Of a DNA stretch of 41,377 bases, positions 1 through 8,161 are shown one piece after another (positions within the stretch are counted from its first letter, which is position 1; each line of letters begins with the position of its first letter). Below the pieces are notes generated by a model. It saw only the letters and a program-made list of their open reading frames with translations. It was not told where the DNA came from and made no database searches. This DNA is from Lachnospiraceae bacterium UBA4364 (lineage in GTDB: Bacteria; Bacillota; Clostridia; Lachnospirales; Lachnospiraceae). The DNA lies in assembly GCA_002393955.1 (NCBI GenBank), contig DGSK01000022.1, positions 15,430 to 56,806 of the forward strand. Direction: 5' to 3'. Both the position numbers and the translations under genes were made by a program.

Positions 1-47
1 ACGACTCGCATATGCACCGGAACCGATGCAATTGCGAGTGTCGTTCT
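1..47. repeat. long imperfect hairpin at window start
   Basis: An outer stem (ACGA..CTCGCA with TGCGAG..TCGT, small bulge) encloses an inner stem around GCAcCGG/CCGaTGC. No T tract follows, so it is not a clear terminator. It could be the end of an upstream transcript or a structured 5' leader. The remaining bases up to 155 show only the ribosome site of the next gene. Confidence 0.4.
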
Positions 48-155
48 AAGTAGTTCAGTTAGTGGGAAGTTTTAGTTAATCAATGTTGAGATCAGGTAGA
101 GTGGAGACGATAAAAATAGTGGTTAAATGTAAGTGCTTGTAATGGAGGATGTAGG

Positions 156-1037
156 ATGAAGATCACCACAAAATGCAATTCATGTCACAAGACCGGAGAA
201 TACACCATTTCCGATGAACAGGATCTTCGGTTTATGGAAAAGGTTTGCGGTATGGGACTCAAAATGGATAAGGCTGAGGATTTTGATCTGCTCTGGGCAG
301 CATATTTTGATCATAATCATGCACACAATCCGATGATCGCTATCATGAAAGCAATCCACCCTAAAAATTCGCTACAGTATTGTCCGGAGTGTGAATATAC
401 GGAACCTGAATATCTTAGAGAACCTGTGAAACAGATCAGGAGGGAGGATCTTATCATCCCATGTTCAACGACAGTTACGAAAATTAATGCGGCATATTTT
501 TCAAAATGTAAGGGCATAGACGATCTTGATGATGAAAAGGATATTTATTACGAGGAAGAATTGTCTGATCTGACGGATGAACATTTGCGCATGGAAATCA
601 TGGCATCCTCTGTATATGACCTCTTTGATGTTGCGCACCCTGAAAATGACTGGTCAGACCGTATACTTCGTGATAACGAATTTATTGGTGTCTATACATA
701 CGGACGTCTTAAAAATATGTATTACTGGATGTATGAATGTGCTGAGCTTCCGAAGAAATATTACGATGAAGTAGTCGAAACGGCACAGATGTGTTCATCG
801 GTTATGAGAGTAAACCTGATGCCGTATGAGTTGGCGCTTCTTGTGATGGGTTCCGGGAAATTTAAAGAAAGATACGGATTATGGGTTTGGGAATATGATA
901 AGGAGAACGCAGAGGAACATATCAGAATAATCAGGGAAAGCGCATATTATAAAAGCCTTCAGCTTTCGTCATTTGATCTTGAACTGCTGAATGAAATTGT
1001 CCATGAATATATGGCGGATGTGGATTTTAACCGCTGA
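156..1037 (+). CDS. zinc-ribbon-like hypothetical protein (293 aa)
   Basis: I do not recognise the family. The N-terminal third has two CxxC pairs, CNSC near residue 8 and CPEC near residue 76, which could bind one zinc ion as a split zinc ribbon. The rest is acidic and helical-looking, without signal peptide or membrane segment, so a cytoplasmic location is expected. The start at 156 is supported by GGAGG about 12 nt upstream. Its stop is 33 nt before the start of the large AAA/M41 gene, which has its own GAGGAA ribosome site, so the two probably form an operon. A role as adaptor or substrate receptor for the downstream protease is possible but is inference from position only. Confidence 0.6.
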   Translation: MKITTKCNSCHKTGEYTISDEQDLRFMEKVCGMGLKMDKAEDFDLLWAAYFDHNHAHNPMIAIMKAIHPKNSLQYCPECEYTEPEYLREPVKQIRREDLIIPCSTTVTKINAAYFSKCKGIDDLDDEKDIYYEEELSDLTDEHLRMEIMASSVYDLFDVAHPENDWSDRILRDNEFIGVYTYGRLKNMYYWMYECAELPKKYYDEVVETAQMCSSVMRVNLMPYELALLVMGSGKFKERYGLWVWEYDKENAEEHIRIIRESAYYKSLQLSSFDLELLNEIVHEYMADVDFNR

Positions 1038-1070
1038 TCAATAAACCTAATATTTTTTGAGGAATAAAAA

Positions 1071-4000
1071 ATGCAGAGAGATGATTATCTTGAATTGAAG
1101 ATTACCTGGGGAGATGAAGGAAAATATTATTGCATCGCGTTTGACGCCGATGCAGTACCCGATCAGGAGGAATTCATAACCAGACTGAAAAAAATGATCT
1201 CCATGATCGTAGACAAAGCACGCTATGATGATACGTCAGCGATCAAGGGCTTTTTTTCTATAAAAATGCCGGGTGGTAATCAACACACTCAGCTGGATAT
1301 AGAATGTGGAGAAATACCGGATTACAGACCTGTTATAACTGGCCTGATCCGCCAACAAAATTATGGGAAATATATCTCATATGTAAAGATGGTCGACGGT
1401 GACAAGACATTTGCATTTACAAATCCTGTGATGGGCAGGACCTATGTAACATCAAAACATATGATACGGTATGACAGAAGTAAAGAACAGGCTATTGTTT
1501 CGGAGGGACCCGCAACATTTCTTTTCCCGTTCAATGACTGCTGGACACGTACGGACTATTCCATTAACAGAAAACTTGCGGGCACGACAACGCAGTTTGC
1601 GATTCTTCTTGATGTATCTGCACTGGTTATATCGTGTGATGACAACTATATCGAAAGATTTATCAATGAGAATGTGGAGCCTTTCAAAGAGATAAATAAC
1701 AACGATCCTGAAGCTGATATTAATTCATTCGGTGAGGAAGAAGATGATGATCCTGAAGAACCGGTTCTGTTTGGATATGACGATGACGATCTTCTTAATG
1801 CGTATAAATCAGTTCGTTGTCCGGAGATTCATATAAAGCTTGTTCCACAGCTGTATCTTCCGGATTCCCAGCCAAACGAAAAATCTTATGATCATATGTT
1901 CCTGCTGGCAGGACGTGTAGAATACAATGATTATGATTCAGCATATTCGGATACGGACGACGGTGGATACGATGAGGATTATATATATATTGCAGAAGGT
2001 ATTTTCTACAACGGAGTTGTAGAAGACAGCATAGAAAGAGCCGAAACACTGTCGGATATCACCGGAGAATTGATGAGCACTCAGCTGGATCTGGGTATCC
2101 ACTTTGTCGATGCTGATGTGGAACTTATGAAGTATAAGCATGGAGATAGGCAGGGGCAGGTTTTGGACCATACAAGAATGTATGGTGACTTTATAAGGTG
2201 CTCCGGATTTGAATACCGCAGAGGCGCCGATAGGGGAGTGATGTATTTCAAACCGGTTTGCAGGACCATTGAAAGACTTGGCAGTCTCTTTGACTGGGAT
2301 GATGCTGACAGAGATTTTGCATTTATCGAAAACAGTGATCTGAAGGAAGCATCGACTGCAGAATACAGGATCACAGCCAGGAACAAGTCAAATGCTTCAC
2401 GATCATGTAGTATAATACTCCGTTTTGGAAATGCTATGAAGAACAGCTATTCTACTCTGGAGACAAATAAAGTATTTATTCATCTGGATAGCGGAATAAG
2501 AATCTATAAGTTTGAATGCAGGGAATCTATTAGAGAGGGTCTTCCGTTGACTTTTGGTGCTGTCAGGTATCTCGACTGCGTAAAGCGAGAAATATCAGAG
2601 GACGGAACTGTCAGTTTCAACCCGGACGCGGGTTTAAGAGACATGGATATCAAGCATTTAAACAGTATCAGATCACTTAAGGACATGGTCAATAATTACG
2701 GAAAGATCATGTATCTCAGGTCGAAATCTCTTGCAGATCTGGAAAAAGAAGTTTTGGCACACGTAAACGATATTTCGGCTGAGACAGATGGTGAAAAGGA
2801 TGGATATGATTTTTCAACGTTAAGAAAACATGCTAATTCTGCAAGCCAGACTGATCTGATGGATGCTATCAGAAATAGGATAGAATTTACAAATCCGGGA
2901 TATGAGATTAAGGAGCAGACTTTGAACGAGCTGAATTATCAGTTTGAGGAGTGGCGGAAATTCATATATATGCTGAATGAAGCGAAGGTTGAAAATGTCT
3001 CTGATTTTATAGTCAGGATCTCAGACAGATATGATTCCATCTCGGAATTACCAAATCCGCCCAGGATAGCATTAATGGGAGAGGCCGGAACCGGTAAGAC
3101 AACTCTTGCCCGCATCATAGCCCAAAAATGCCTTGGTGCAGTATTCAAGGAAGTAACCGGCACACAGCTTATGCCTGCCTATCAGGGGCAGACCAAGGAC
3201 CGTGTGGTAGAAGTGTTATCTGGACTGTTAAAGGATAAGGATCCGTTACAGCCAGCCGTCTTATTTATCGATGAAGCATATAACCTGTTTGAAGATGCAT
3301 CTAGCTCGTCATCTCCCAATTCTTATGCATCGGAACTGATAGATATACTGCTTCCGATCATGACTTCTGATGGCGAATATGTTCTTAGCTCCGATAGACA
3401 TGAAAGAAATGCAGATGGATCGAGACCGGCACGTGAAGTTAAGATACCTGCTAATTTTGCCATATGGCTTGGCGGCTATGAGGACAGACTCAGAAAGGCT
3501 TTTTCAGCAAACGAAGGACTATACAGACGTTTCAGTACAGTAGTTATACCTACACCCAAAATGACTGAATTATCCGACCTGTTCTGGAAGACATTGCAAT
3601 CGGATGAAGCAGTAAGTGATGATGTCAAGAAAAATGTCACTGTAGATCTGAAAAATGAATTAAAAACATTTTTAGGCTGGGCATCATCTAGAACCTATTC
3701 GCGACTTTTTGCAAACCGCGCCGGTATCATAACACTTGAAGGATCTGTCAGGAGATACCTGTCCCAGGGATACTCACTTGATGAAGCCGTAAGACTTGCG
3801 ACAGAACGTATCCGAGATGAGATATCGAGACAGTATTCCGTACAGCTGATGAAGGAATTTGATGAGCTTCCTTTTGAGGTGGTCAATGATATCGATGTCA
3901 CATTTGATGACTATGCAGGATACGAAGAACTTAAGAACGAAATGAATGAGGTCATCGAAATGATGACGGATCCGGACATTTGGAAGAAACGTCATATCAC

Positions 4001-5462
4001 AATGCCAAAGGGAGCTCTGTTAAAGGGGAGTCCCGGAACCGGAAAGTCATATCTTGCAAGATGCTTTGCAGGACAGCTCATGCGCGAAAAAAACAGATTG
4101 TATAAGGAAAATAGTTCATTCGTAAATGTCGAACCAAAAGATATCGCATTTGTTCCTATCGCAGCAGCACAGATACTTGCACAGCACAATCCGGTCAATG
4201 TGATCAAACTGCTGTTTTCGGAAACCTCAAAATATGATGCGGCTGTCATATTTATTGATGAGCTTGATGCCATCGGAAGAGACCGTAACCTTCCGGGCAC
4301 AAGAGTTGATGTTCTGACACAGCTTATGATCGAGATGGACGGATTCGGTGAGCGGTCGAATGTATTCGTGCTTGCTGCGACCAATGATCCTGATCATCTT
4401 GATGGGGCTCTTAAGAGAGAAGGAAGATTTGATATCTCATTTGAAATCGATATTCCGGATAAATCCACATCCAGAGCCATCATAGATATGTATCTGAGGA
4501 AATACGGATTACAGTTAAGAGGCGGAAGAAAAAAATCCGGATATACAGTGTTGTCGAAAAAGGAAGAGGATAGAATCATCTCCCTGCTCGGCGGCGAAAC
4601 TCCGGCTTTCATAGCTTCAATCATAAATGATGCAGCACTCTTGTACCACAGAACGGAAACAAGGATCGGCAGTGTAAAGATAAATGATGCGAAAAAGGAT
4701 CCGAGATTTGCACACAGAATGGATAATGGCAAGCTTTTAAAGTCCGAGAAATATGATGGCACTTTGATCAGCAATGTTCAGGCGTTCTTAAAGGATCTCA
4801 AGGAAACTATTGATATCAGCAGGATCGGCCGGAGAAATGAGGTGGGCTCTGATAAAGGATTTGACCTTGCTCATAATGACTTTGGCCCTACATCTGTTGC
4901 CATACATGAAGTCGGACATGCACTTATGGGAAGATTGCTCACTGGTTCTTTTGCGGGAACCGAACGGATCACCATTCTCGGAAGGGGAGATGCAGGCGGG
5001 TATGTCGAACATAGCCGTGACGAGATACGCCTCATCACGAAAAAAGACTATATGGACCGGATCAAGATGGTCATGGGAGGAAGAGCTGCAGAAGAGGTCG
5101 TATACGGTGCCGATGAAGTATCGGTAGGTGCATCGGATGATATCCGCAAAGCAAGGAATCTAGCTCGTGACATGGTTGAACGGTTCGGCTTCTCCGAGGA
5201 AATCGGATTTATGGGAATGATCACAGTAAATTCATCATATCTCGGGGCCTCAATCGGAAGCAGCGTATCTGAGGAAATGAGATGTGCTGCAGAGCGAGAG
5301 GAACAAAAAATCCTTAAAGAATGCATGCAGGAAACCAGGCAGATGCTTGGCAGTAATAAGAAGCTGATCATCGCTCTTGCAAAGAAGATCTTCGATCTTA
5401 AAGAAATCACCGGTGCCCAGATGGAAGAAATTTATAATAAAAGTGTTAAGGAAAAAAGTTGA
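1071..5462 (+). CDS. double AAA+ ATPase fused to FtsH-type M41 metalloprotease (1463 aa)
   Basis: Residues 1-650 match no domain I know; an Asp/Glu-rich stretch lies near 210-235. The first AAA+ module has Walker A GEAGTGKT at 670-677 and Walker B LFIDEA near 730, in the style of CbbX/SpoVK ATPases. The second has GSPGTGKS at 986-993, FIDELDAIGRDR near 1060 and an FtsH-type second region of homology (ATNDPDHLDGALKREGRFD, about 1103). The peptidase domain has HEVGH at 1279-1283, GGRAAEE and a later GASDDI carrying the expected third zinc ligand. FtsH itself is about 600-650 aa with one AAA module and two N-terminal membrane helices; I see no membrane helices here. It should therefore be a soluble ATP-driven protease with a large substrate-recognition region. 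The ribosome site GAGGAA lies 6 nt from ATG. Confidence 0.9.
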   Translation: MQRDDYLELKITWGDEGKYYCIAFDADAVPDQEEFITRLKKMISMIVDKARYDDTSAIKGFFSIKMPGGNQHTQLDIECGEIPDYRPVITGLIRQQNYGKYISYVKMVDGDKTFAFTNPVMGRTYVTSKHMIRYDRSKEQAIVSEGPATFLFPFNDCWTRTDYSINRKLAGTTTQFAILLDVSALVISCDDNYIERFINENVEPFKEINNNDPEADINSFGEEEDDDPEEPVLFGYDDDDLLNAYKSVRCPEIHIKLVPQLYLPDSQPNEKSYDHMFLLAGRVEYNDYDSAYSDTDDGGYDEDYIYIAEGIFYNGVVEDSIERAETLSDITGELMSTQLDLGIHFVDADVELMKYKHGDRQGQVLDHTRMYGDFIRCSGFEYRRGADRGVMYFKPVCRTIERLGSLFDWDDADRDFAFIENSDLKEASTAEYRITARNKSNASRSCSIILRFGNAMKNSYSTLETNKVFIHLDSGIRIYKFECRESIREGLPLTFGAVRYLDCVKREISEDGTVSFNPDAGLRDMDIKHLNSIRSLKDMVNNYGKIMYLRSKSLADLEKEVLAHVNDISAETDGEKDGYDFSTLRKHANSASQTDLMDAIRNRIEFTNPGYEIKEQTLNELNYQFEEWRKFIYMLNEAKVENVSDFIVRISDRYDSISELPNPPRIALMGEAGTGKTTLARIIAQKCLGAVFKEVTGTQLMPAYQGQTKDRVVEVLSGLLKDKDPLQPAVLFIDEAYNLFEDASSSSSPNSYASELIDILLPIMTSDGEYVLSSDRHERNADGSRPAREVKIPANFAIWLGGYEDRLRKAFSANEGLYRRFSTVVIPTPKMTELSDLFWKTLQSDEAVSDDVKKNVTVDLKNELKTFLGWASSRTYSRLFANRAGIITLEGSVRRYLSQGYSLDEAVRLATERIRDEISRQYSVQLMKEFDELPFEVVNDIDVTFDDYAGYEELKNEMNEVIEMMTDPDIWKKRHITMPKGALLKGSPGTGKSYLARCFAGQLMREKNRLYKENSSFVNVEPKDIAFVPIAAAQILAQHNPVNVIKLLFSETSKYDAAVIFIDELDAIGRDRNLPGTRVDVLTQLMIEMDGFGERSNVFVLAATNDPDHLDGALKREGRFDISFEIDIPDKSTSRAIIDMYLRKYGLQLRGGRKKSGYTVLSKKEEDRIISLLGGETPAFIASIINDAALLYHRTETRIGSVKINDAKKDPRFAHRMDNGKLLKSEKYDGTLISNVQAFLKDLKETIDISRIGRRNEVGSDKGFDLAHNDFGPTSVAIHEVGHALMGRLLTGSFAGTERITILGRGDAGGYVEHSRDEIRLITKKDYMDRIKMVMGGRAAEEVVYGADEVSVGASDDIRKARNLARDMVERFGFSEEIGFMGMITVNSSYLGASIGSSVSEEMRCAAEREEQKILKECMQETRQMLGSNKKLIIALAKKIFDLKEITGAQMEEIYNKSVKEKS

Positions 5463-5646
5463 TCGGTAAATATCATACCGGCTGTCATTCGACTTGTGGC
5501 GGTGTGATTTGGTTATTATTCCGGCTATTAAATGTCGATAGTTAGACAAACAAGTATGTCAATTTTGGCTTATGGATGTCTTCGGCTATGCATTCTCTAT
5601 GGCTATATGTATAGCTTCTGCCAGTGTCCTTGCTGTCTGGTTTATA

Positions 5647-5841
5647 TCAGTCAGCAGATAAGCCTGCATCAGCAAGAGTCTTGCGGAGCCGGGTAATCTC
5701 GTCGTTGAGAAGTTGGTTTTCTTCAGTCAGTGAATCAATCTTAGGCTGCAGTTCTTCGATGGTCTCATTACGCCCCTCAGCTTTTGCATCACGGCGGATC
5801 ATTTTTTCTCTCGTCTCAAATGTGAAATCAAGTTTTGTCAC
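5647..5841 (-). CDS. small coiled-coil protein (64 aa)
   Basis: Starting at the GTG at 5841, which has AGGTGG five nt upstream, it encodes about 64 residues; an upstream GTG at 5850 would add three. The N-terminal half is charged and the C-terminal half is a heptad-like coiled coil (IEELQPKIDSLTEENQLLND). Similar tails occur at the C-terminus of Rpn-type proteins, and an Rpn remnant lies nearby on the other strand, so this may be a decayed piece. The good ribosome site argues it may still be translated. Bases 5463-5646 show nothing else I can support. Confidence 0.45.
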   Translation of the reverse strand: MTKLDFTFETREKMIRRDAKAEGRNETIEELQPKIDSLTEENQLLNDEITRLRKTLADAGLSAD

Positions 5842-5977
5842 TTTTTCCACCTCTCTTTTCGTATATTTTACATCATTTTGGATGTCATTTACATAGTAGA
5901 TTAGTCGAATGAACAGGGGACCACTTTGTAGAAAAAAACGCAGGGACGGGAAATTTTATAGGAACTATATGAATAAT

Positions 5978-5994
5978 CCCACCATTTCGGTGGG
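5978..5994 (+). repeat. hairpin repeat, copy 1 (left of Rpn remnant)
   Basis: CCCACC/GGTGGG stem with an ATTTC loop, followed by GGATGTGTCTTTT. A near-identical unit follows the remnant at 6389, so the remnant is framed by two direct copies of TTTCGGTGGGGATGTGT. Either both are simple terminators or they mark a recombination event. Confidence 0.5.
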
Positions 5995-6034
5995 GATGTG
6001 TCTTTTACAAATCTGATAGGACGGAACAGAAAAA

Positions 6035-6373
6035 GTGTTTTATAATTGTAAGTATGAGGGTGAAGATATTCCGGATGGTATCAGGAATTTATATAAATTT
6101 ATTGGTACCGGTAATGTGAGTGACGAACTGACAGAAAAAATAAATACTGCAGTTATGAAGGCTCGGATAAATGAAGTATGGAGGACTCAGTATATGAAGG
6201 AATGGGTTGTAATACAGGACGCAAGAGAGGAAGGGTATCGTGAAAGAGATTCCATAAAAATATCCGAAATGCTGCGTACCGGTAAAACTGCTGAAGAGAT
6301 AGCGGATTTCTGTGGTTACCCCATAGAACAGGTGAAAGCAGTAGAAAGAGAATTACTTGTATCTTCAGAATGA
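6035..6373 (+). pseudogene. C-terminal remnant of Rpn/PD-(D/E)XK nuclease family protein
   Basis: The 112 residues resemble only the tail of Rpn-family recombination-promoting nucleases (transposase_31-like): a KINTAVMKAR..EWRTQYM helix, a charged REEGYRERD stretch and the final HTH-like segment ISEMLRTGKTAEEIADFCGY. The N-terminal nuclease domain with its catalytic residues is missing upstream. The only start is a GTG with a poor ribosome site. It is most likely a relic, flanked by two copies of a hairpin repeat. Confidence 0.6.
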
Positions 6374-6388
6374 CATAATAATTTACAT

Positions 6389-6407
6389 CCTCACCGTTTC
6401 GGTGGGG
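6389..6407 (+). terminator. hairpin repeat, copy 2 (terminator-like)
   Basis: CCTCACC/GGTGGGG stem with loop GTTTC, followed by ATGTGTTTTTC. It lies 15 nt after the Rpn remnant and matches the unit at 5978 in loop, 3' arm and downstream bases. Confidence 0.5.
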
Positions 6408-6465
6408 ATGTGTTTTTCAGAACTATTCAAAATTCGGGAAAATTTATATATATTTCTGCACAGAA

Positions 6466-6511
6466 CCGCCGGAAAATTTCCGGCGGTTTTTTATTGGTTC
6501 CATAATAAGTG
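6466..6511 (+). promoter_or_regulatory. terminator-promoter composite element, copy 1
   Basis: Stem CCGCCGG/CCGGCGG around AAAATTT (6466-6486), T6, then CATAATAAGTGT with CATAAT beginning exactly 14 nt after the stem. The same spacing recurs before other units of the two cassettes. The stem looks like an intrinsic terminator; CATAAT looks like a -10 box. No good -35 is visible at the usual distance. Confidence 0.6.
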
Positions 6512-6512
6512 T

Positions 6513-6663
6513 AAGGAGGTACAAAACTTCATAAGGTGAGCGACAGGGAACACCGTGCTAAACGGATCAGCGGACTGATCCGTTTAGCCACAAAACCAAC
6601 CGTGAAGCGAAATTGGGGACCGCAAGGGCAAATGCCTGCGCCTCATGAGAAAGTAGACACGGT
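6513..6663 (+). ncRNA. structured RNA element R, copy 1
   Basis: A 151-nt non-coding stretch that recurs at 26175-26327 with near-identical core. Visible structure: AAGGAGGTACAAAACTTC at the 5' end with no start codon after it; a perfect 13-bp hairpin, arms 6558-6570 and 6575-6587, loop CGGA; a hairpin CGC..GGCA/TGCC.GCG near 6621-6640; and an outer helix pairing CACCGTG (6551) with CACGGT (6658), giving a multi-helix junction. The 46-aa gene starts 45 nt after it. It could be a riboswitch-like leader or a free small RNA. I could not match it to a known class. Confidence 0.65.
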
Positions 6664-6708
6664 ATCCAAGGCAAACTGTTTATTAGCAAAAACAAGGAGG
6701 ATTTGAAC

Positions 6709-6849
6709 ATGGTCGGATGGATAATCAAAATTGGCTTGATAATAGCATTTTGCAGCATTTTTCCCGAAAGGTTACAGACGGGTATGTTTTTTCTGATAAT
6801 TGCAGCCTGGATTTTCGTAAAGGTGAAAGAGTTTTTAGATGCGGAATGA
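6709..6849 (+). CDS. 46-aa small membrane protein, copy A
   Basis: ATG at 6709 follows CAAGGAGGATTTGAAC, an excellent ribosome site. The product has two hydrophobic stretches (about residues 3-18 and 25-38) joined by a short polar turn (FPERLQTG), and ends in a charged tail (KVKEFLDAE), as expected for a small helical-hairpin membrane protein. A homologue of identical length is at 29051, sharing GWIIKI, AFCS, FP and the KV-x-x-FLD tail; purifying conservation supports a real gene. A strong structured RNA precedes it, so a type I toxin-like peptide or a membrane anchor for the cassette proteins are both possible; neither is shown. Confidence 0.7.
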   Translation: MVGWIIKIGLIIAFCSIFPERLQTGMFFLIIAAWIFVKVKEFLDAE

Positions 6850-6860
6850 AAACAGGATTA

Positions 6861-6945
6861 TGGAAATACACGGGAGGCCCCCATCCGGGGAAACGGCGCC
6901 ACGACCTGCTGCCATCGGGCAGCAGCGAGCGGCTCCCGATAAGTG
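6861..6945 (+). ncRNA. structured leader element L, copy 1
   Basis: Begins TGGAAATACACGGGAGGCC and ends CTCCCGATAAGTG. The outer helix is CGGGAG (6871-6876) with CTCCCG (6933-6938). Inside are a CCCC/GGGG hairpin, a conserved unpaired GCGCCACGACC, a 7-bp hairpin (arms 6907-6913 and 6918-6924) and a conserved GCGAGCGGC. Copy 2 at 18543 keeps the unpaired bases but replaces the inner hairpin by a different, still paired sequence. It sits about 60 nt upstream of the MoxR start. It looks like a cis-regulatory RNA of unknown class. Confidence 0.65.
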
Positions 6946-6972
6946 ATACCAGTAACTAAATCAACCAGGCAA

Positions 6973-6999
6973 GCCGCTGAAGATGCGGCAGAAAGGTGG
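6973..6999 (+). promoter_or_regulatory. hairpin-AGAAAGGTGG ribosome-site module (MoxR A)
   Basis: GCCGC/GCGGC hairpin directly joined to AGAAAGGTGG, 4 nt before the ATG at 7004. It decides that start over an upstream in-frame ATG at 6983. Similar modules are at 18680, 19822 and 25353. Confidence 0.6.
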
Positions 7000-7003
7000 C
7001 GCA

Positions 7004-8083
7004 ATGACACTGCGTGATTTCAGAAACTGTATCGAATTTAATCTTGAGCATGGCATCAGGCACGCCGTACTGGGTCTGGGTGCTCCGGGGCTGGGCAAGT
7101 CCCAGGTCATTCAGCAGATTGGTGAGAAATACGGCTACAAGGTCATCGACCTTCGGCTTGCACAGATGTCAGAGGTGGAGATCGGAGGCCTCATCTATCC
7201 AAATGAGGATAGGACAAAAACCGTATGGCTTGCGCCTGACATCCTGCCGGATGAGGAGAGGGATGGTAAAAAGACTATCCTCCTGCTTGATGAGATTACC
7301 TCTTGTTCTAAACGTGTGCAGGTAGCAGCATATCAGCTTGTCCTCGACAGACGAGTGGGGCAATACAGACTGCCGGAAGGCACTTTTGTAATCGCTCTTG
7401 GCAACAGGGAGGATGACGACGGCGTGTATGTAAGGCTCGCAGCACCACTGGCTGACCGCTTTGAGATACACAATATCGATGTGGATTTCGAAATATGGAA
7501 GGAGGACTATGCAATACCGTCCGGTGTACACAGGAATGTGCTGCGTTACTTAAGCTGCTATCCTGAATCGCTCCACACCCAGAAGAACAGTGGCGAGGAA
7601 ATGGTATTTGCCACACCCCGTTCCTGGAGCAGAGTGAGCGACATCCTGAACTGTTCGGATGATATGAGCAATCCTGCCGTCAGATACAAGATCATCGGCA
7701 ATATCGGTGATGTGGAGGCGCACAAATTCTTCCAGTTCTGTGAGAAGGACTACGAGAAGATGATCGATGATTTCATCCATGAGAGGATAATTGCACCTAC
7801 AGACCCTGCAGAGCTGGAAATGATCATTGATCATCTGTCTGCGCAGGCAGTTGCCATATGTGGAAGGACAACTTCCCCAAAGCTCAAGAAATCCGATTGC
7901 AAGAAGCTTAAGGACATTATGTTATGTGTCCTCAGGTTAAATAGCACCGAGTTTGTCACTTATGCCATGAAACGGATACTGGCATCAGATCCGGATATAA
8001 TACGCTCCGTCATATATGAGATGGACGATCCAAGGATGGAGAAATACCTGGACCGCATGGACAGGATATTTGTGTGTGCGTGA
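7004..8083 (+). CDS. MoxR-family AAA+ ATPase, copy A (359 aa)
   Basis: MoxR ATPases are chaperone-type AAA+ rings that remodel partner complexes, usually together with a VWA protein encoded next door, as here two genes downstream. Walker A is GAPGLGKS at 26-33, Walker B LLLDE at 93-97, sensor 1 in ALGNRE near 134, and the PLADRFE segment around 148-154 gives the arginine-containing motif typical of the family. No membrane segment is present. The start at 7004 has AAAGGTGG in front and matches the paralogue at 18710 in length and first residues. The next gene begins 78 nt downstream, so they are co-transcribed. Confidence 0.9.
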   Translation: MTLRDFRNCIEFNLEHGIRHAVLGLGAPGLGKSQVIQQIGEKYGYKVIDLRLAQMSEVEIGGLIYPNEDRTKTVWLAPDILPDEERDGKKTILLLDEITSCSKRVQVAAYQLVLDRRVGQYRLPEGTFVIALGNREDDDGVYVRLAAPLADRFEIHNIDVDFEIWKEDYAIPSGVHRNVLRYLSCYPESLHTQKNSGEEMVFATPRSWSRVSDILNCSDDMSNPAVRYKIIGNIGDVEAHKFFQFCEKDYEKMIDDFIHERIIAPTDPAELEMIIDHLSAQAVAICGRTTSPKLKKSDCKKLKDIMLCVLRLNSTEFVTYAMKRILASDPDIIRSVIYEMDDPRMEKYLDRMDRIFVCA

Positions 8084-8161
8084 TATGAGGTGAAGCAGCG
8101 TTCAAAGGTGCTTCGGGCCGTCTCTGAGTATGGAGACGACCCGTTGCGGAAAGGAGGTGCT

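Noticed and set aside
5624..5896. Plus-strand frame opposite the small coiled-coil gene
   Set aside because: Serine-rich shadow of the minus-strand gene, without a ribosome site.
6357..6539. Small plus-strand reading frame after the Rpn remnant
   Set aside because: It passes through two hairpins and a T tract and has no ribosome site.
6513..6663. Element R as a known riboswitch or retron RNA
   Set aside because: No match to the remembered cores of c-di-GMP, THF, cobalamin, SAM or ykkC classes, and no reverse transcriptase is near.
6861..6945. Leader L as a self-cleaving ribozyme (HDV-like, twister or hammerhead)
   Set aside because: Compared by eye with remembered consensus features; the order of helices and the required core bases do not fit any of them.
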